Source: DUOA01 sp012839095 (lineage in GTDB: Bacteria > Bacillota > Clostridia > Caldicoprobacterales > DTU083). From it: a DNA stretch of 64,000 nucleotides. The position numbers and the translations under genes were made by a program. The notes below the pieces were generated by a model. The model was not told the DNA's origin and ran no database searches. It saw only the letters and a list, made by a program, of their open reading frames with translations. Of this stretch, positions 1-8,107 are shown piece by piece. The stretch lies in NCBI GenBank assembly GCA_050951505.1, contig JBMNJE010000011.1, forward strand, positions 744,001-808,000, given 5' to 3'. How positions within the stretch are numbered: the first letter of the stretch is position 1; the number at the start of each line of letters is the position of its first letter.

Positions 1-192
1 CACAAATTTGGTAAGCACCTTAACTCGCAGCCCTAAATAGGAAGAAATACTTGCCACATTGGTTTCCGCACTGGTAACCTGCATTTTAAAAGTGTCACTG
101 CAATGAACCGGTTGTCCGTCCACCGGAGTAATTCTTACCCCGATGCTGGTGGGTACCACAAGTGCATAGGTATAGTCTTTACGCAGCTCCAT
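1..192 (-). CDS. PfkB-family sugar kinase, N-terminal part (cut by window edge)
   Basis: An open frame runs off the left edge, so only the first 64 residues are present. It starts at ATG (190-192, minus strand) with GGAGG at 204-208, 11 bases upstream. The visible part begins MELRKDYTYALVVPTSIGVR and contains ETNVASISSYLGLRVKVLT, which matches the substrate-side pattern of PfkB/ribokinase sugar kinases (small-residue-N-x-A followed by LG and a beta strand). From memory it most resembles kinases annotated as 2-keto-3-deoxygluconate kinases; that substrate is an inference. The ATP site and catalytic Asp lie outside the window. The neighbouring phosphofructokinase is also a sugar-phosphate gene, but a terminator separates the two. 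Confidence 0.7.
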   Translation of the reverse strand, partial: MELRKDYTYALVVPTSIGVRITPVDGQPVHCSDTFKMQVTSAETNVASISSYLGLRVKVLTKFV

Positions 193-423
193 CACTAAGA
201 TCGCCTCCGTAGTCTTTTAATGCTGAAATAAATAAAAGAGAAAAACATTTCATAATTAACGCTGATATAATGAGATTATTGCATATATTGCTTTACCTGT
301 CAATGTGTGGCAAACTTGAGTTTCTGCAGGATCCAGCCAATATTACCTTAAAAATATTATGTTATAGCATGAAAACAGCAAAAAATTAGGAATTCCACTA
401 TCTATTTATTTTCGTCATAAAAA

Positions 424-457
424 ATCCTACCCTGTGCTGCTGCACTACAGGCAGGAT
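424..457 (-). terminator. Rho-independent terminator of the phosphofructokinase gene
   Basis: On the minus strand an ATCCTGCCTGT / ACAGGGTAGGAT hairpin with one bulge is followed directly by a run of six T. It lies about 20 bases after the stop codon of the phosphofructokinase gene. Confidence 0.8.
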
Positions 458-476
458 GCTAATAACTATATGACTG

Positions 477-1757
477 CTAAAAGTTGCATGGGGTATAAGC
501 GGCAAGTTTCTTGGCCACAAACTCTTTTTTTATTCTGGCAAAACGCTGCAGTCCTGCCTCCATTTCAACCTTCGGCATGGAATCACCAATCAATGGTCTG
601 GCATATTGTATGAAATCATCTGTTACATCTATGCCTGACGGAGCGATCCATTCCTTTGGAAGATATCTGACACTGTTGGCTATAGCTGACAGCGGTACAT
701 GATCGTATCTAACGGTATAAGGTTGATCACTGGTTCTGAGTATGGTCACCATCCGGCCGTTTACTCCGGACAGCGCAAATTCCACTGCTTTTCGGCCAAG
801 TATATAAGCCTCTTCCCTGTCAACTGTCGATGCATGCATCGATACGCCTCTCTGCAGTACACCCGGAACTTGGCCTGTTGCCTGGCCTCTTACCGGAAAA
901 CCATGTTGGTTGAGTGCGTTTACCACAGTTTGCATGGCTGTAGTTTTGCTGGCACCGTACTCCACATGACCGAATCCATCTGTCAACTGACTTTCCGTAT
1001 CGGTCATGAAGCTTTCAGATACAACAACAATGCATCTTCCGCTTCTTATAAGTTCATTATCCACATTATCCAGCAGCTGCTCCATGGACAGATTGGATTC
1101 AGGGAGATAAAGCTGAAGAGGCATCTCCCTGTCGGGATCCGCCAGACGAGAGGCAGCTGTTATGAACCCTGAACTCCTTCCCATAGCCTGCAGAACGCTT
1201 ACACATTCTGATGTGCACATACCGCTATTTTCTTCATTTACATTCTGGATGATATTAGCCCAGTAACGGGCACAGCTGCCATAGCCGGGCGTATGATCTA
1301 TAAGCGTTCGTTCCTCGTCACCCAAGTCGTTATCGATGGTTTTCGGCACTCCCATAACTGTCAAATCAAGACTCCTCTGATTTGCCAGTTCTCTGACTTT
1401 GTTGGCAGTATCCATGGAATCATTGCCGCCTATATAAAAGAAGAATCCTACATCATGGGCTTCAAATACATCGATTATTCTTTCGAAGTCAGCGGAATTT
1501 TCACCCTTTAGTTTATACCTGCATGAGCCTATTGCACCGGCAGCAGGCGTGTTCCTGAGCCTCCTTATTTCTTCCATGGGCTGTTTTTTCATGTCTATCA
1601 GCTCTTCCAGGAGAACTCCTTCTATACCATGATGGGCTGCATAGACTGATTCAATTCTGTCGGACTCAAAACAAGCCTCTAATACTCCCTGCAGGGAAGA
1701 ATTGATAACCGGCGAAGGCCCGCCGGACTGTGCAACCAAGACATTTCGCTTACTCAT
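477..1757 (-). CDS. pfp: 6-phosphofructokinase, probably pyrophosphate-dependent
   Basis: Phosphorylates fructose 6-phosphate to fructose 1,6-bisphosphate in glycolysis, in the cytoplasm. The 426-residue protein starts with the phosphate loop VAQSGGPSPVINSS (about 8-21). GGNDS at 110-114 places Asp where ATP-dependent enzymes have Gly, and PKTIDND at 138-144 has Lys where ATP enzymes have Gly; both changes are the known marks of PPi-dependent enzymes. The active-site Asp pair is in TIDND. Length fits the roughly 400-residue PPi-type subfamily better than the 320-residue ATP type. The ATG at 1757 follows GGAGG at good spacing. It is transcribed alone and ends at a strong terminator. Family is certain; donor preference is inferred from the two residues. 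Confidence 0.92.
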   Translation of the reverse strand: MSKRNVLVAQSGGPSPVINSSLQGVLEACFESDRIESVYAAHHGIEGVLLEELIDMKKQPMEEIRRLRNTPAAGAIGSCRYKLKGENSADFERIIDVFEAHDVGFFFYIGGNDSMDTANKVRELANQRSLDLTVMGVPKTIDNDLGDEERTLIDHTPGYGSCARYWANIIQNVNEENSGMCTSECVSVLQAMGRSSGFITAASRLADPDREMPLQLYLPESNLSMEQLLDNVDNELIRSGRCIVVVSESFMTDTESQLTDGFGHVEYGASKTTAMQTVVNALNQHGFPVRGQATGQVPGVLQRGVSMHASTVDREEAYILGRKAVEFALSGVNGRMVTILRTSDQPYTVRYDHVPLSAIANSVRYLPKEWIAPSGIDVTDDFIQYARPLIGDSMPKVEMEAGLQRFARIKKEFVAKKLAAYTPCNF

Positions 1758-1822
1758 TTAAACTCCTCCAAACAATTTCAGGAATGCCCCCTGAAGCACT
1801 CTATTGTATCTATTGACATCTA

Positions 1823-2311
1823 CTAATTATCAATCAACGCCTGATAAGTAATGGAAATGACCTCTCCATCCTGAACAACGAATATGAGAGAACCCTGGTC
1901 TTCTGTATAGACATATGTGCTGTCGCCGCCTGAATAATCGTCTCCGTATGCTTCCAGCACATCTTCAAGAGACGACCCGATACAAATACCTTCTTTTGTA
2001 CTGACAGAATCATCCTGAAAATATACAGAGGCAATATAATCCGTTTCACCATCCGGATAAGTTGTCAGTTCAAATCCGCTGTAGTAGTATGTTTTGTCCA
2101 ATCCTTCGAAGGCACAGCTTTCAGCCTCAAAGTAATCCAGTGGCTCTCCAAGGGCCTCAATAACTGATTCTGCCGGAGTATGAACTGATATTGCAACTCC
2201 ATTATAATCAAAAATGTATCCCTGACTCTGTTCTCCGCTCTGGACCGGCTTTCCTCCATTGCAGCCTGCCAAAATCAGAACGATTATTATTGCTGTTAAT
2301 ATCTTTTTCAT
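1823..2311 (-). CDS. Predicted lipoprotein of unknown function
   Basis: A 162-residue protein with a lipoprotein signal peptide: MKKILTAIIIVLILAGC, so the lipobox is LAGC with Cys17 as the lipidated residue. The mature part is acidic, with short beta-strand-like stretches and no catalytic motif that I recognise. It should sit on the outer face of the membrane. The ATG is preceded by AGAGGG. It lies 65 bases upstream of the phosphofructokinase gene on the same strand and may be transcribed with it, though no functional link is evident. Confidence 0.75.
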   Translation of the reverse strand: MKKILTAIIIVLILAGCNGGKPVQSGEQSQGYIFDYNGVAISVHTPAESVIEALGEPLDYFEAESCAFEGLDKTYYYSGFELTTYPDGETDYIASVYFQDDSVSTKEGICIGSSLEDVLEAYGDDYSGGDSTYVYTEDQGSLIFVVQDGEVISITYQALIDN

Positions 2312-2404
2312 TCTTATCCCTCTTTTTGAAATATATCCTCAAACCTTAAGACAAAGCATATGTCAATGCTTTTGAACATCAGTCCGCTGGATGAGTAAAG
2401 TGTT

Positions 2405-3910
2405 CTATGCCAAAGATGATTTTAATGCCATACGATCTAACTTGCCATTTGTTGTCAAAGGCATGCTTTCCAATATCTTTAATACATTTGGTACCATATA
2501 TCTGGGTAGTTTGCTTTTCATAAACCGTGCCATGTCAGCCGTCGTAACCGATCCAACATAGAAGAGGACAATTTTGTTCTTGCGCTCATCGTAAACGCAA
2601 CAGGCAATTTTGACATCCGGATGTGAATTGGCAGCCGATTCGATTTCACCCAATTCTATACGGTGGCCCATATGCTTGATTTGGTTATCCTTCCGGGAAA
2701 CAAAAACCAATTCGCCTTTTTCGTTATAACGGCCTAAATCACCTGTCCTGTATATGAGTTCCGGATAGGAAGAATTCAGGGGATTTTGCACAAATACCTC
2801 CGCAGTCTTTTCAAAGTTGTTGTAATAACCCAGTGTCAAGCGGGTTCCCCGAATACAGATCTCACCTGCCTCTCCCCGTTCGGGAATGCGATTATCCTCA
2901 TCCAGCAGGATAATTTCCGTATTGGGGAAAGGTTTTCCAATGGGAATAGCCTCGTCAGATCCAAAATCACGATCTACTTCGTAATAGCAGCACATACCGG
3001 TTGTTTCAGTGGGTCCGTACAGATTGATAAATCTGGCGTGGGGTATATGTTTCTTCCACAAATTAAACTGCTTGATGGGAAAGACTTCACTGCCAAAAGC
3101 TATGGTATGAAGGTATTTTGGAGGTTCCTTTTCCAGAACACCAAAGGCAGAAATCATGGTCAGTGCTGAAACAACCCAGCAGATTGTGTTGATTTTATAC
3201 TCGTTAAGGAATGCAGTCAGCTTTAACGGAAACAGGAAGAGGTTCCTTGGTATGATATAAGCAGTAGCTCCAAACTTAAGTGTCGGAAACATCTCCTTCA
3301 GGCAGGCATCTACATAAAGAGGTGTCTGGTTGCCGAATACTGTGTTTTCATCTACTCTCAGAATTTCCGACAAGCCCTCTATATAGTCAATTACAGAACG
3401 ATGACAGGCTGCCACACCCTTGGGCACTCCCGTAGAGCCGGAAGTAAAAACAATATATATAGGATCAATATCAAGCTGCTTTTCCCGAATACTGCTTAAT
3501 ATCTCTTCATCTGCCTGTGTTTTGACAATTTCCTCGTAAGTGTAAATATTTCCTTCATAACCATAGGAGCCTAAAGCGCTGCGGGTTTCATAATCGCAAA
3601 TAACCGCTTTTGGGCTTAGATTCTGAAAAATCAATTCAATCCGATGTCTGGGCATTTCCTCATCAATGGGTACATAATAGCACCCGCTGTAGATAACTCC
3701 ATAGAAGGCTACAATTGTTTTCGGATGCCTGCCCATGAATACAACAATTGGTTCTTTGTAATGACCGTGATTGAACAGATAAGTGCCTATGGCTCTGGAA
3801 TCGGCATAGACCTCATCAAATGTGATTTGAGTTGTATCATCTGCATAAGCAGTTTTATCAGGTACTTTTGTTACAATATTCTCCAGATATTCCAAAACAT
3901 TTTTCTGCAT
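2405..3910 (-). CDS. Stand-alone amino-acid-adenylating enzyme (ANL superfamily, DltA/NRPS A-domain type)
   Basis: Predicted to activate a carboxylic acid, probably an amino acid, as an acyl-AMP. The 501-residue protein has the ANL core motifs in order: FTSGSTGVPKG (A3 phosphate loop), NLYGPTETTG (A5), YRTGDLGRY (A7), a hinge segment with KHMGHRIELGEIE (A8), and the catalytic Lys in TTNGKLDR (A10). No carrier or condensation domain is attached, as in DltA. The frame is open further upstream, but ATG at 3910 has an AAGGAG site 7 bases away, and the upstream gene's stop codon overlaps that site, so this start is preferred. It is translationally coupled to the surface transglutaminase-like gene (10-base gap). 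No dltB, dltC or dltD is nearby, so the acceptor is unknown. Confidence 0.85.
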   Translation of the reverse strand: MQKNVLEYLENIVTKVPDKTAYADDTTQITFDEVYADSRAIGTYLFNHGHYKEPIVVFMGRHPKTIVAFYGVIYSGCYYVPIDEEMPRHRIELIFQNLSPKAVICDYETRSALGSYGYEGNIYTYEEIVKTQADEEILSSIREKQLDIDPIYIVFTSGSTGVPKGVAACHRSVIDYIEGLSEILRVDENTVFGNQTPLYVDACLKEMFPTLKFGATAYIIPRNLFLFPLKLTAFLNEYKINTICWVVSALTMISAFGVLEKEPPKYLHTIAFGSEVFPIKQFNLWKKHIPHARFINLYGPTETTGMCCYYEVDRDFGSDEAIPIGKPFPNTEIILLDEDNRIPERGEAGEICIRGTRLTLGYYNNFEKTAEVFVQNPLNSSYPELIYRTGDLGRYNEKGELVFVSRKDNQIKHMGHRIELGEIESAANSHPDVKIACCVYDERKNKIVLFYVGSVTTADMARFMKSKLPRYMVPNVLKILESMPLTTNGKLDRMALKSSLA

Positions 3911-3920
3911 TTCTATCTCC

Positions 3921-5549
3921 TTAATTCTCTGGTGTAGCTGGGTATTTGGATTTATCAAAGGTATAGTAATTACGCCCTACTTTTTTGGTATAAGCTTCCA
4001 CTTCAGCATCTGTCAGCATGAAAGTCTCGGCACCGTCCTTGTGCGGCGTGGAATCATAATGGTACCAGCCGTCACCACAGTTGATTAAATTCCAGAAATG
4101 CTGAGTTATGCCGCCTACTCTGGTAACCCTCATATTGTCAATACCGGCCCTGGTCAGCAGAACTTCTGACAGAGCATAGTAGGTAAAGCAGTCTCCTACC
4201 CCGTACTTGATTCCCCGGTAAGCTTCTTTTATGACATTTGTCTTATCTGAAGTGTTGGTATATGCTACATGGCGTTTAACATATTTATAGATTTCATAAG
4301 CTATTTCTCTTTTACTCATTTCTGGCTTGGTTATTCGTTCCAATATTTCATCTGCAAGAGCATAAACTGCCTCTTCGCTGACAACCAGTTTTTTTACCGT
4401 CAGAACTGCTTTTTCTACTGCTTTATTGCCGGCCTCATCCACAGCAGTGTATATCACCTCATATGTTCCCGGCTTGTTGGTGTTTACCTTGCTGGAATCC
4501 ACCTGAAAATCAACTTCTCCATCCTTGGCGTCTACAGCCTGAATATCCTTTTTGTAGGAAACTGCCTGGCCTTCATAAATAACAATGTCCTTAATTCCTG
4601 TAAAGACAGGGGGGTCTGTATCCTCCCTTATAACAAGGCTTGTCTTGTATTGAGATTTATTTCCATATGAATCTGTCAGGACAATAACTACCTGTTTTGT
4701 TCCCTCCTTGTTAAAAGGCGGCTTTTTTAAGAAAGAACAGCTTACTTCGGATACATCCACTATATCAGATACAAATGCATCAGCTTCAATAGTCTGACCC
4801 AGATAAATCTCCTGGTCCGTTACCGTGGCAGAAGGAGGTGTTGTATCCACTACTTCTATGACAGATTCTATCCTTCGCCCGTTTATGTCCAGAATTACAT
4901 CATATCGGGTTGGTTTACTGATATCCAGATCATTGATGTTCGTGACAAAAGAAACAGGCCAGTCGCCGTGATCAACAAAATCCTGAGTAGTAAGGGACAT
5001 TTCTGAACCCGCTTCAACCTGAACAGATTTCATTACTTCCAAAACTGTAAGGTTGGCAGTAAGTACTGTTTTATTACGTCCCTCATCTTCCAGCACAATT
5101 TCTACTGTTTGCTTCCCTGTTCTTCTAGTATTGGGTTTTCTGGAAAAGGAAACAGATACCTCAGTAGCATCGGATATATCAGTAACAAAGGCTTCTGCTT
5201 TCACGTTCTCGCCTTTTAATATGAGCACATCTGCCGGAACTCCCGTCGGGGCTTCATTGTCTTCAATTATCAACCGGGACGTATGGATCTTTTTGCCAAT
5301 TAATATTTCAATCATATAGGTTCCGGGTTTATTCAGATCCAGCGAATCAACATCCGTAACAAAAGTTCCAACTGTGTTCTTATTGCGCAGGAATTCACTG
5401 ATATCCACCATAGGACTTCCTGCCTCCAATATTATTGTATTTACTACCTTGGGCTTGAATATGAAATATCCAATGCAGCAAATCAATAACAATGCAACAA
5501 CAAAGGTGATCGTAAATGCCTTGCGAGGCAGTTTTGACTTATGGTTCAT
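3921..5549 (-). CDS. Membrane-anchored transglutaminase-like protein with Ig-like (DUF5011-type) repeats
   Basis: A 542-residue extracellular protein. Residues about 10-32 form one hydrophobic anchor after a basic start. Several Ig/DUF5011-like beta modules follow, recognisable from repeated DxTPPS/DTDPPVF and KPGTYEVIYTAVDEAGNK patterns. The C-terminal 150 residues are a transglutaminase-like domain: YGVGDCFTYYALSEVLL supplies the Cys, TQHFWNLI the His and WYHYDSTPH the Asp of the triad. Such domains act as peptidases, cross-linkers or amidases; which applies here cannot be told. The ATG follows AGGAGG. A good promoter lies upstream and the adenylating enzyme is the next gene in the unit, so a joint envelope role is plausible. 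Confidence 0.85.
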   Translation of the reverse strand: MNHKSKLPRKAFTITFVVALLLICCIGYFIFKPKVVNTIILEAGSPMVDISEFLRNKNTVGTFVTDVDSLDLNKPGTYMIEILIGKKIHTSRLIIEDNEAPTGVPADVLILKGENVKAEAFVTDISDATEVSVSFSRKPNTRRTGKQTVEIVLEDEGRNKTVLTANLTVLEVMKSVQVEAGSEMSLTTQDFVDHGDWPVSFVTNINDLDISKPTRYDVILDINGRRIESVIEVVDTTPPSATVTDQEIYLGQTIEADAFVSDIVDVSEVSCSFLKKPPFNKEGTKQVVIVLTDSYGNKSQYKTSLVIREDTDPPVFTGIKDIVIYEGQAVSYKKDIQAVDAKDGEVDFQVDSSKVNTNKPGTYEVIYTAVDEAGNKAVEKAVLTVKKLVVSEEAVYALADEILERITKPEMSKREIAYEIYKYVKRHVAYTNTSDKTNVIKEAYRGIKYGVGDCFTYYALSEVLLTRAGIDNMRVTRVGGITQHFWNLINCGDGWYHYDSTPHKDGAETFMLTDAEVEAYTKKVGRNYYTFDKSKYPATPEN

Positions 5550-5571
5550 GGTTCCTCCTGGGTAATTACCA

Positions 5572-5594
5572 GGAAGCCTTATTCAGGGGCTTCC
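5572..5594 (-). other. Hairpin in the 5' leader of the transglutaminase-like gene
   Basis: GGAAGCC and GGCTTCC form a perfect 7-bp stem with a 9-base loop between the promoter (5612-5640) and the start codon. A GGTAATTACC palindrome follows at 5560-5571, just before the ribosome site. No T-run follows, so it is not an obvious terminator. Confidence 0.5.
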
Positions 5595-5611
5595 ATGTCG
5601 CTAACACAATA

Positions 5612-5640
5612 AATATAGCAATTAGTTCACTGATTGTCAA
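5612..5640 (-). promoter_or_regulatory. Sigma-A-type promoter for the transglutaminase/adenylation unit
   Basis: On the minus strand TTGACA (5635-5640) and TATATT (5612-5617) are separated by 17 bases. The start codon is about 55 bases beyond the expected transcription start. Confidence 0.7.
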
Positions 5641-5695
5641 CACATTGTCAGCGATATGACATTATATGGAAATTGTTTGGATTTAGATTAAAAGG

Positions 5696-5724
5696 TTGAA
5701 AAAAGCATTATAAAATAATATTAT
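5696..5724 (+). promoter_or_regulatory. Probable promoter of the lipoate ligase gene
   Basis: TTGAAA (5696-5701), a 17-base spacer and TATTAT (5719-5724). The surrounding DNA is very A+T rich, so chance matches are possible. Confidence 0.45.
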
Positions 5725-5806
5725 AAAAAGAATAACAACATAAAGCAACGAAAGATGAATTTCAGCAAAGCTTTTTTACTAAAAAATATATAAGTTGAGG
5801 GATAAA

Positions 5807-6799
5807 ATGATTAGCATAAGAAACGAAAGTACAAATCCATATTTCAATCTTGCCCTGGAAGAGTATGTATTTTATAATTTTGATCCCAACAAGGAATATG
5901 TTATTTTATGGCAGAATGAACCTTCTGTAATTGTTGGAAGAAATCAAAACACCATAGAAGAAATAAACGCCAGATACATTAAGGAAAACAATATAAATGT
6001 AGTCAGGAGAATGTCCGGAGGCGGAGCAGTATACCATGACCTTGGCAATCTTAATTTCACCTTTATAGTTAACAGTGATATGGATGTGGCCGGCAATTTC
6101 AAAAAATTTACTGAGCCTGTCATGTCTGCACTGGCCAGACTGGGAGTGGAAACTGAATTTTCTGGCAGAAATGACATCACCATCGATGGCAGGAAGTTTT
6201 CAGGAAACGCACAGCATTATTCCAAAAACAGACTGCTTCATCATGGAACCATATTGTTCGACTCCAATTTATCGGTTGTACAGGAAGCTCTTAATGTAAA
6301 AATTGATAAACTGCAATCCAAAGGTGTGAAATCCGTAAGAAGCAGAGTTACCAATGTTGCTCCCTATCTTAAGCAGAAAATCACCGTAGAAGAATTCAAA
6401 AATATACTGCTGCGATTTATCCTGAACGATGACAAATATAAGGAAAAAGAAATCATTCTGACTGAAACCGATTTAGGCAAGGTGAAAGAATTGATGGAAA
6501 CAAAATATCAGACCTGGCAGTGGAACTACGGTGAATCTCCTGCCTTTGAGATAGAAAAGAATCAAAGGTTTGACGGGGGGAATTTGTCATTGAAATTCAA
6601 CGTAAAAAACGGTTATCTGCAGGGATTGAAAATATATGGTGACTTCTTCGGAAAAAAGGATGTTTCAGATCTGGAGGAGTTGCTGAAAAATAAGCCTTAC
6701 AGGGAAACTTATATTAAGGAGCTTCTTCAGGATATTGACTTTAATGAATATTTTGCAGGTATCACTATAGATAACTTCATCGAATGCATGTTTTACTAG
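5807..6799 (+). CDS. lplA: Lipoate--protein ligase
   Basis: Attaches lipoate to lipoyl domains of 2-oxoacid dehydrogenases or glycine-cleavage H protein. The 330-residue protein carries the LplA catalytic-domain signature RRMSGGGAVYHDLGNLNFTF and the lipoyl-AMP site around SGNAQHYSKNRLLHHGTILF, where the Lys is the family's catalytic residue. A C-terminal accessory domain of about 85 residues follows, as in full-length LplA. A TTG 12 bases upstream is also in frame, but TTGAGGG there serves as the ribosome site for ATG 5807, so the ATG is preferred. The gene appears monocistronic, and no lipoate-dependent complex genes are in the window. Confidence 0.92.
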   Translation: MISIRNESTNPYFNLALEEYVFYNFDPNKEYVILWQNEPSVIVGRNQNTIEEINARYIKENNINVVRRMSGGGAVYHDLGNLNFTFIVNSDMDVAGNFKKFTEPVMSALARLGVETEFSGRNDITIDGRKFSGNAQHYSKNRLLHHGTILFDSNLSVVQEALNVKIDKLQSKGVKSVRSRVTNVAPYLKQKITVEEFKNILLRFILNDDKYKEKEIILTETDLGKVKELMETKYQTWQWNYGESPAFEIEKNQRFDGGNLSLKFNVKNGYLQGLKIYGDFFGKKDVSDLEELLKNKPYRETYIKELLQDIDFNEYFAGITIDNFIECMFY

Positions 6800-6923
6800 G
6801 TAAGGTTAATGCATCTGCATCCAACTGTTATACTTCCCTTTTGCCCGCCTGTTGAATATTAAGAAACGCAATACATGGTTTTCACATACTATGTATCAGG
6901 CAACAGTAATGGGAGGTGAGCAA

Positions 6924-7058
6924 ATGGGATTCGGATTCGGAGATGACTGTAAGCATGATGGAAGAAGAAGCGATGATACTTTGATTATTATTGCAATCAT
7001 TCTTCTCCTCATTGTTCTGGCAAACGGAAGTGGCTTCAGACTCTTTGGAGAGGAATAA
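6924..7058 (+). CDS. Small single-span membrane protein, 44 residues
   Basis: ATG 6924 follows a very strong ribosome site (GGGAGGTGAG, 6911-6920), which argues that this is a real gene; the in-frame start further upstream has no such site. The protein opens with Gly/Phe-rich MGFGFGDDC, then a charged stretch, then one hydrophobic helix (about residues 20-33, rich in Ile and Leu) and a short polar tail. I do not recognise a family, although its layout recalls short spore- or envelope-associated proteins of Firmicutes. A terminator follows 18 bases after the stop. Confidence 0.7.
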   Translation: MGFGFGDDCKHDGRRSDDTLIIIAIILLLIVLANGSGFRLFGEE

Positions 7059-7076
7059 TCTATACTGCTGATAAGA

Positions 7077-7100
7077 AAGGCTGCGTTTTTACGCAGCCTT
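7077..7100. terminator. Bidirectional terminator hairpin
   Basis: AAGGCTGCGT and ACGCAGCCTT form a perfect 10-bp stem with a TTTT loop between the convergent small-protein gene and the aldose epimerase-like gene. The flanking T-run is weak on the plus strand. Confidence 0.75.
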
Positions 7101-7116
7101 CTGTTTACACTATAAA

Positions 7117-7992
7117 TTATATAGATAGTATAATACGATATTCGCAGTTAAAGATACCACCGGACTTAAGGGTCTGAATCCCTTCCTTCTTATTCAGATC
7201 GTATGAATCTCCATGGGTGGAATCTACACCATACCACGGTTCGATACATACAAACGGCGCATCATTGGCTGCTGACCAGATTCCCAGATATGGGAAGCCG
7301 TCAAACTCTACTCTGATAACCTGGCTATTTTTGTTGCTTCTCAGTTCAACCCATCTTGAATTGAATCCGTTTATGATAATGGCATCGTTGTAAAACAAGC
7401 TGTGTGTTAATGGGAGTATGTTTTCATCGGCTAAAAGAGGCACTCTCTCACCTGTCAGCAGCCCGCCGTCTTTTATCCTGCGGCTAATTGTCTCAGGCCT
7501 TTCGAATAAAAGATAATAATCCTCCATTGTTTCATTGTCATAAATTGGACACCTGAAGCCTGGGTGAGCTCCGATAGAAAACAGCATTGTTTTGTCATCC
7601 CTGTTATGCAAAGAATAACCTATTGCAAGGCAGTTGTCTTTAAGCGTGTATTGAACACACAGAGAAAATCTCCAGGGATATTGACTGTAGGTTTTTTCAT
7701 TATCATTTAATTGCAGCATTATGGATTCGTCACTTTGTTCCACCAATGTAAACTCGGAACCTTGAGCAAACCCATGCTGCAACATTGTATAATGCCTGCC
7801 ATTTAATTCGTAACGATCATCGGGCAATCCCCCTACCACAGGAAATAATAAAGGTGATTGATCCTTCCAATACTGTGGATTGCCCTGCCATAGCAGCTCC
7901 AGATCAGTATCCGCCTTTTTCAGGCTTTTTAGCTCAGCACCCAAGGTATCCACCACTAAGGATAGCCAACTGTTTCTCATCTCCGTCTTCAT
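7117..7992 (-). CDS. Aldose 1-epimerase family protein (LacX/YeaD-like)
   Basis: A 291-residue galactose-mutarotase-fold protein. Recognisable parts are ELLWQGNPQYWKDQSPLLFP (about 32-51), where the family binds sugars, LQHGFAQ with the conserved His (about 72-78), and SIGAHPGFRCP with the second conserved His (about 140-150). The ending GIWSAANDAPFVCIEPWYG contains the Glu expected as catalytic base. Members interconvert sugar anomers or bind hexose phosphates. The substrate is not evident, and no sugar operon surrounds it. The start has AAAGGGG upstream. It is probably monocistronic and shares a terminator with the convergent small gene. Confidence 0.85.
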   Translation of the reverse strand: MKTEMRNSWLSLVVDTLGAELKSLKKADTDLELLWQGNPQYWKDQSPLLFPVVGGLPDDRYELNGRHYTMLQHGFAQGSEFTLVEQSDESIMLQLNDNEKTYSQYPWRFSLCVQYTLKDNCLAIGYSLHNRDDKTMLFSIGAHPGFRCPIYDNETMEDYYLLFERPETISRRIKDGGLLTGERVPLLADENILPLTHSLFYNDAIIINGFNSRWVELRSNKNSQVIRVEFDGFPYLGIWSAANDAPFVCIEPWYGVDSTHGDSYDLNKKEGIQTLKSGGIFNCEYRIILSI

Positions 7993-8107
7993 GTAATACC
8001 CCTTTCCATTATCTTTATTTTACTGTATATATCCGCATATTTTTTCGTCACTGAAGTCAGCCGGCAGAATGCTGGTGTATTCCAGTATAAACCAGTATAT
8101 TGAAATG

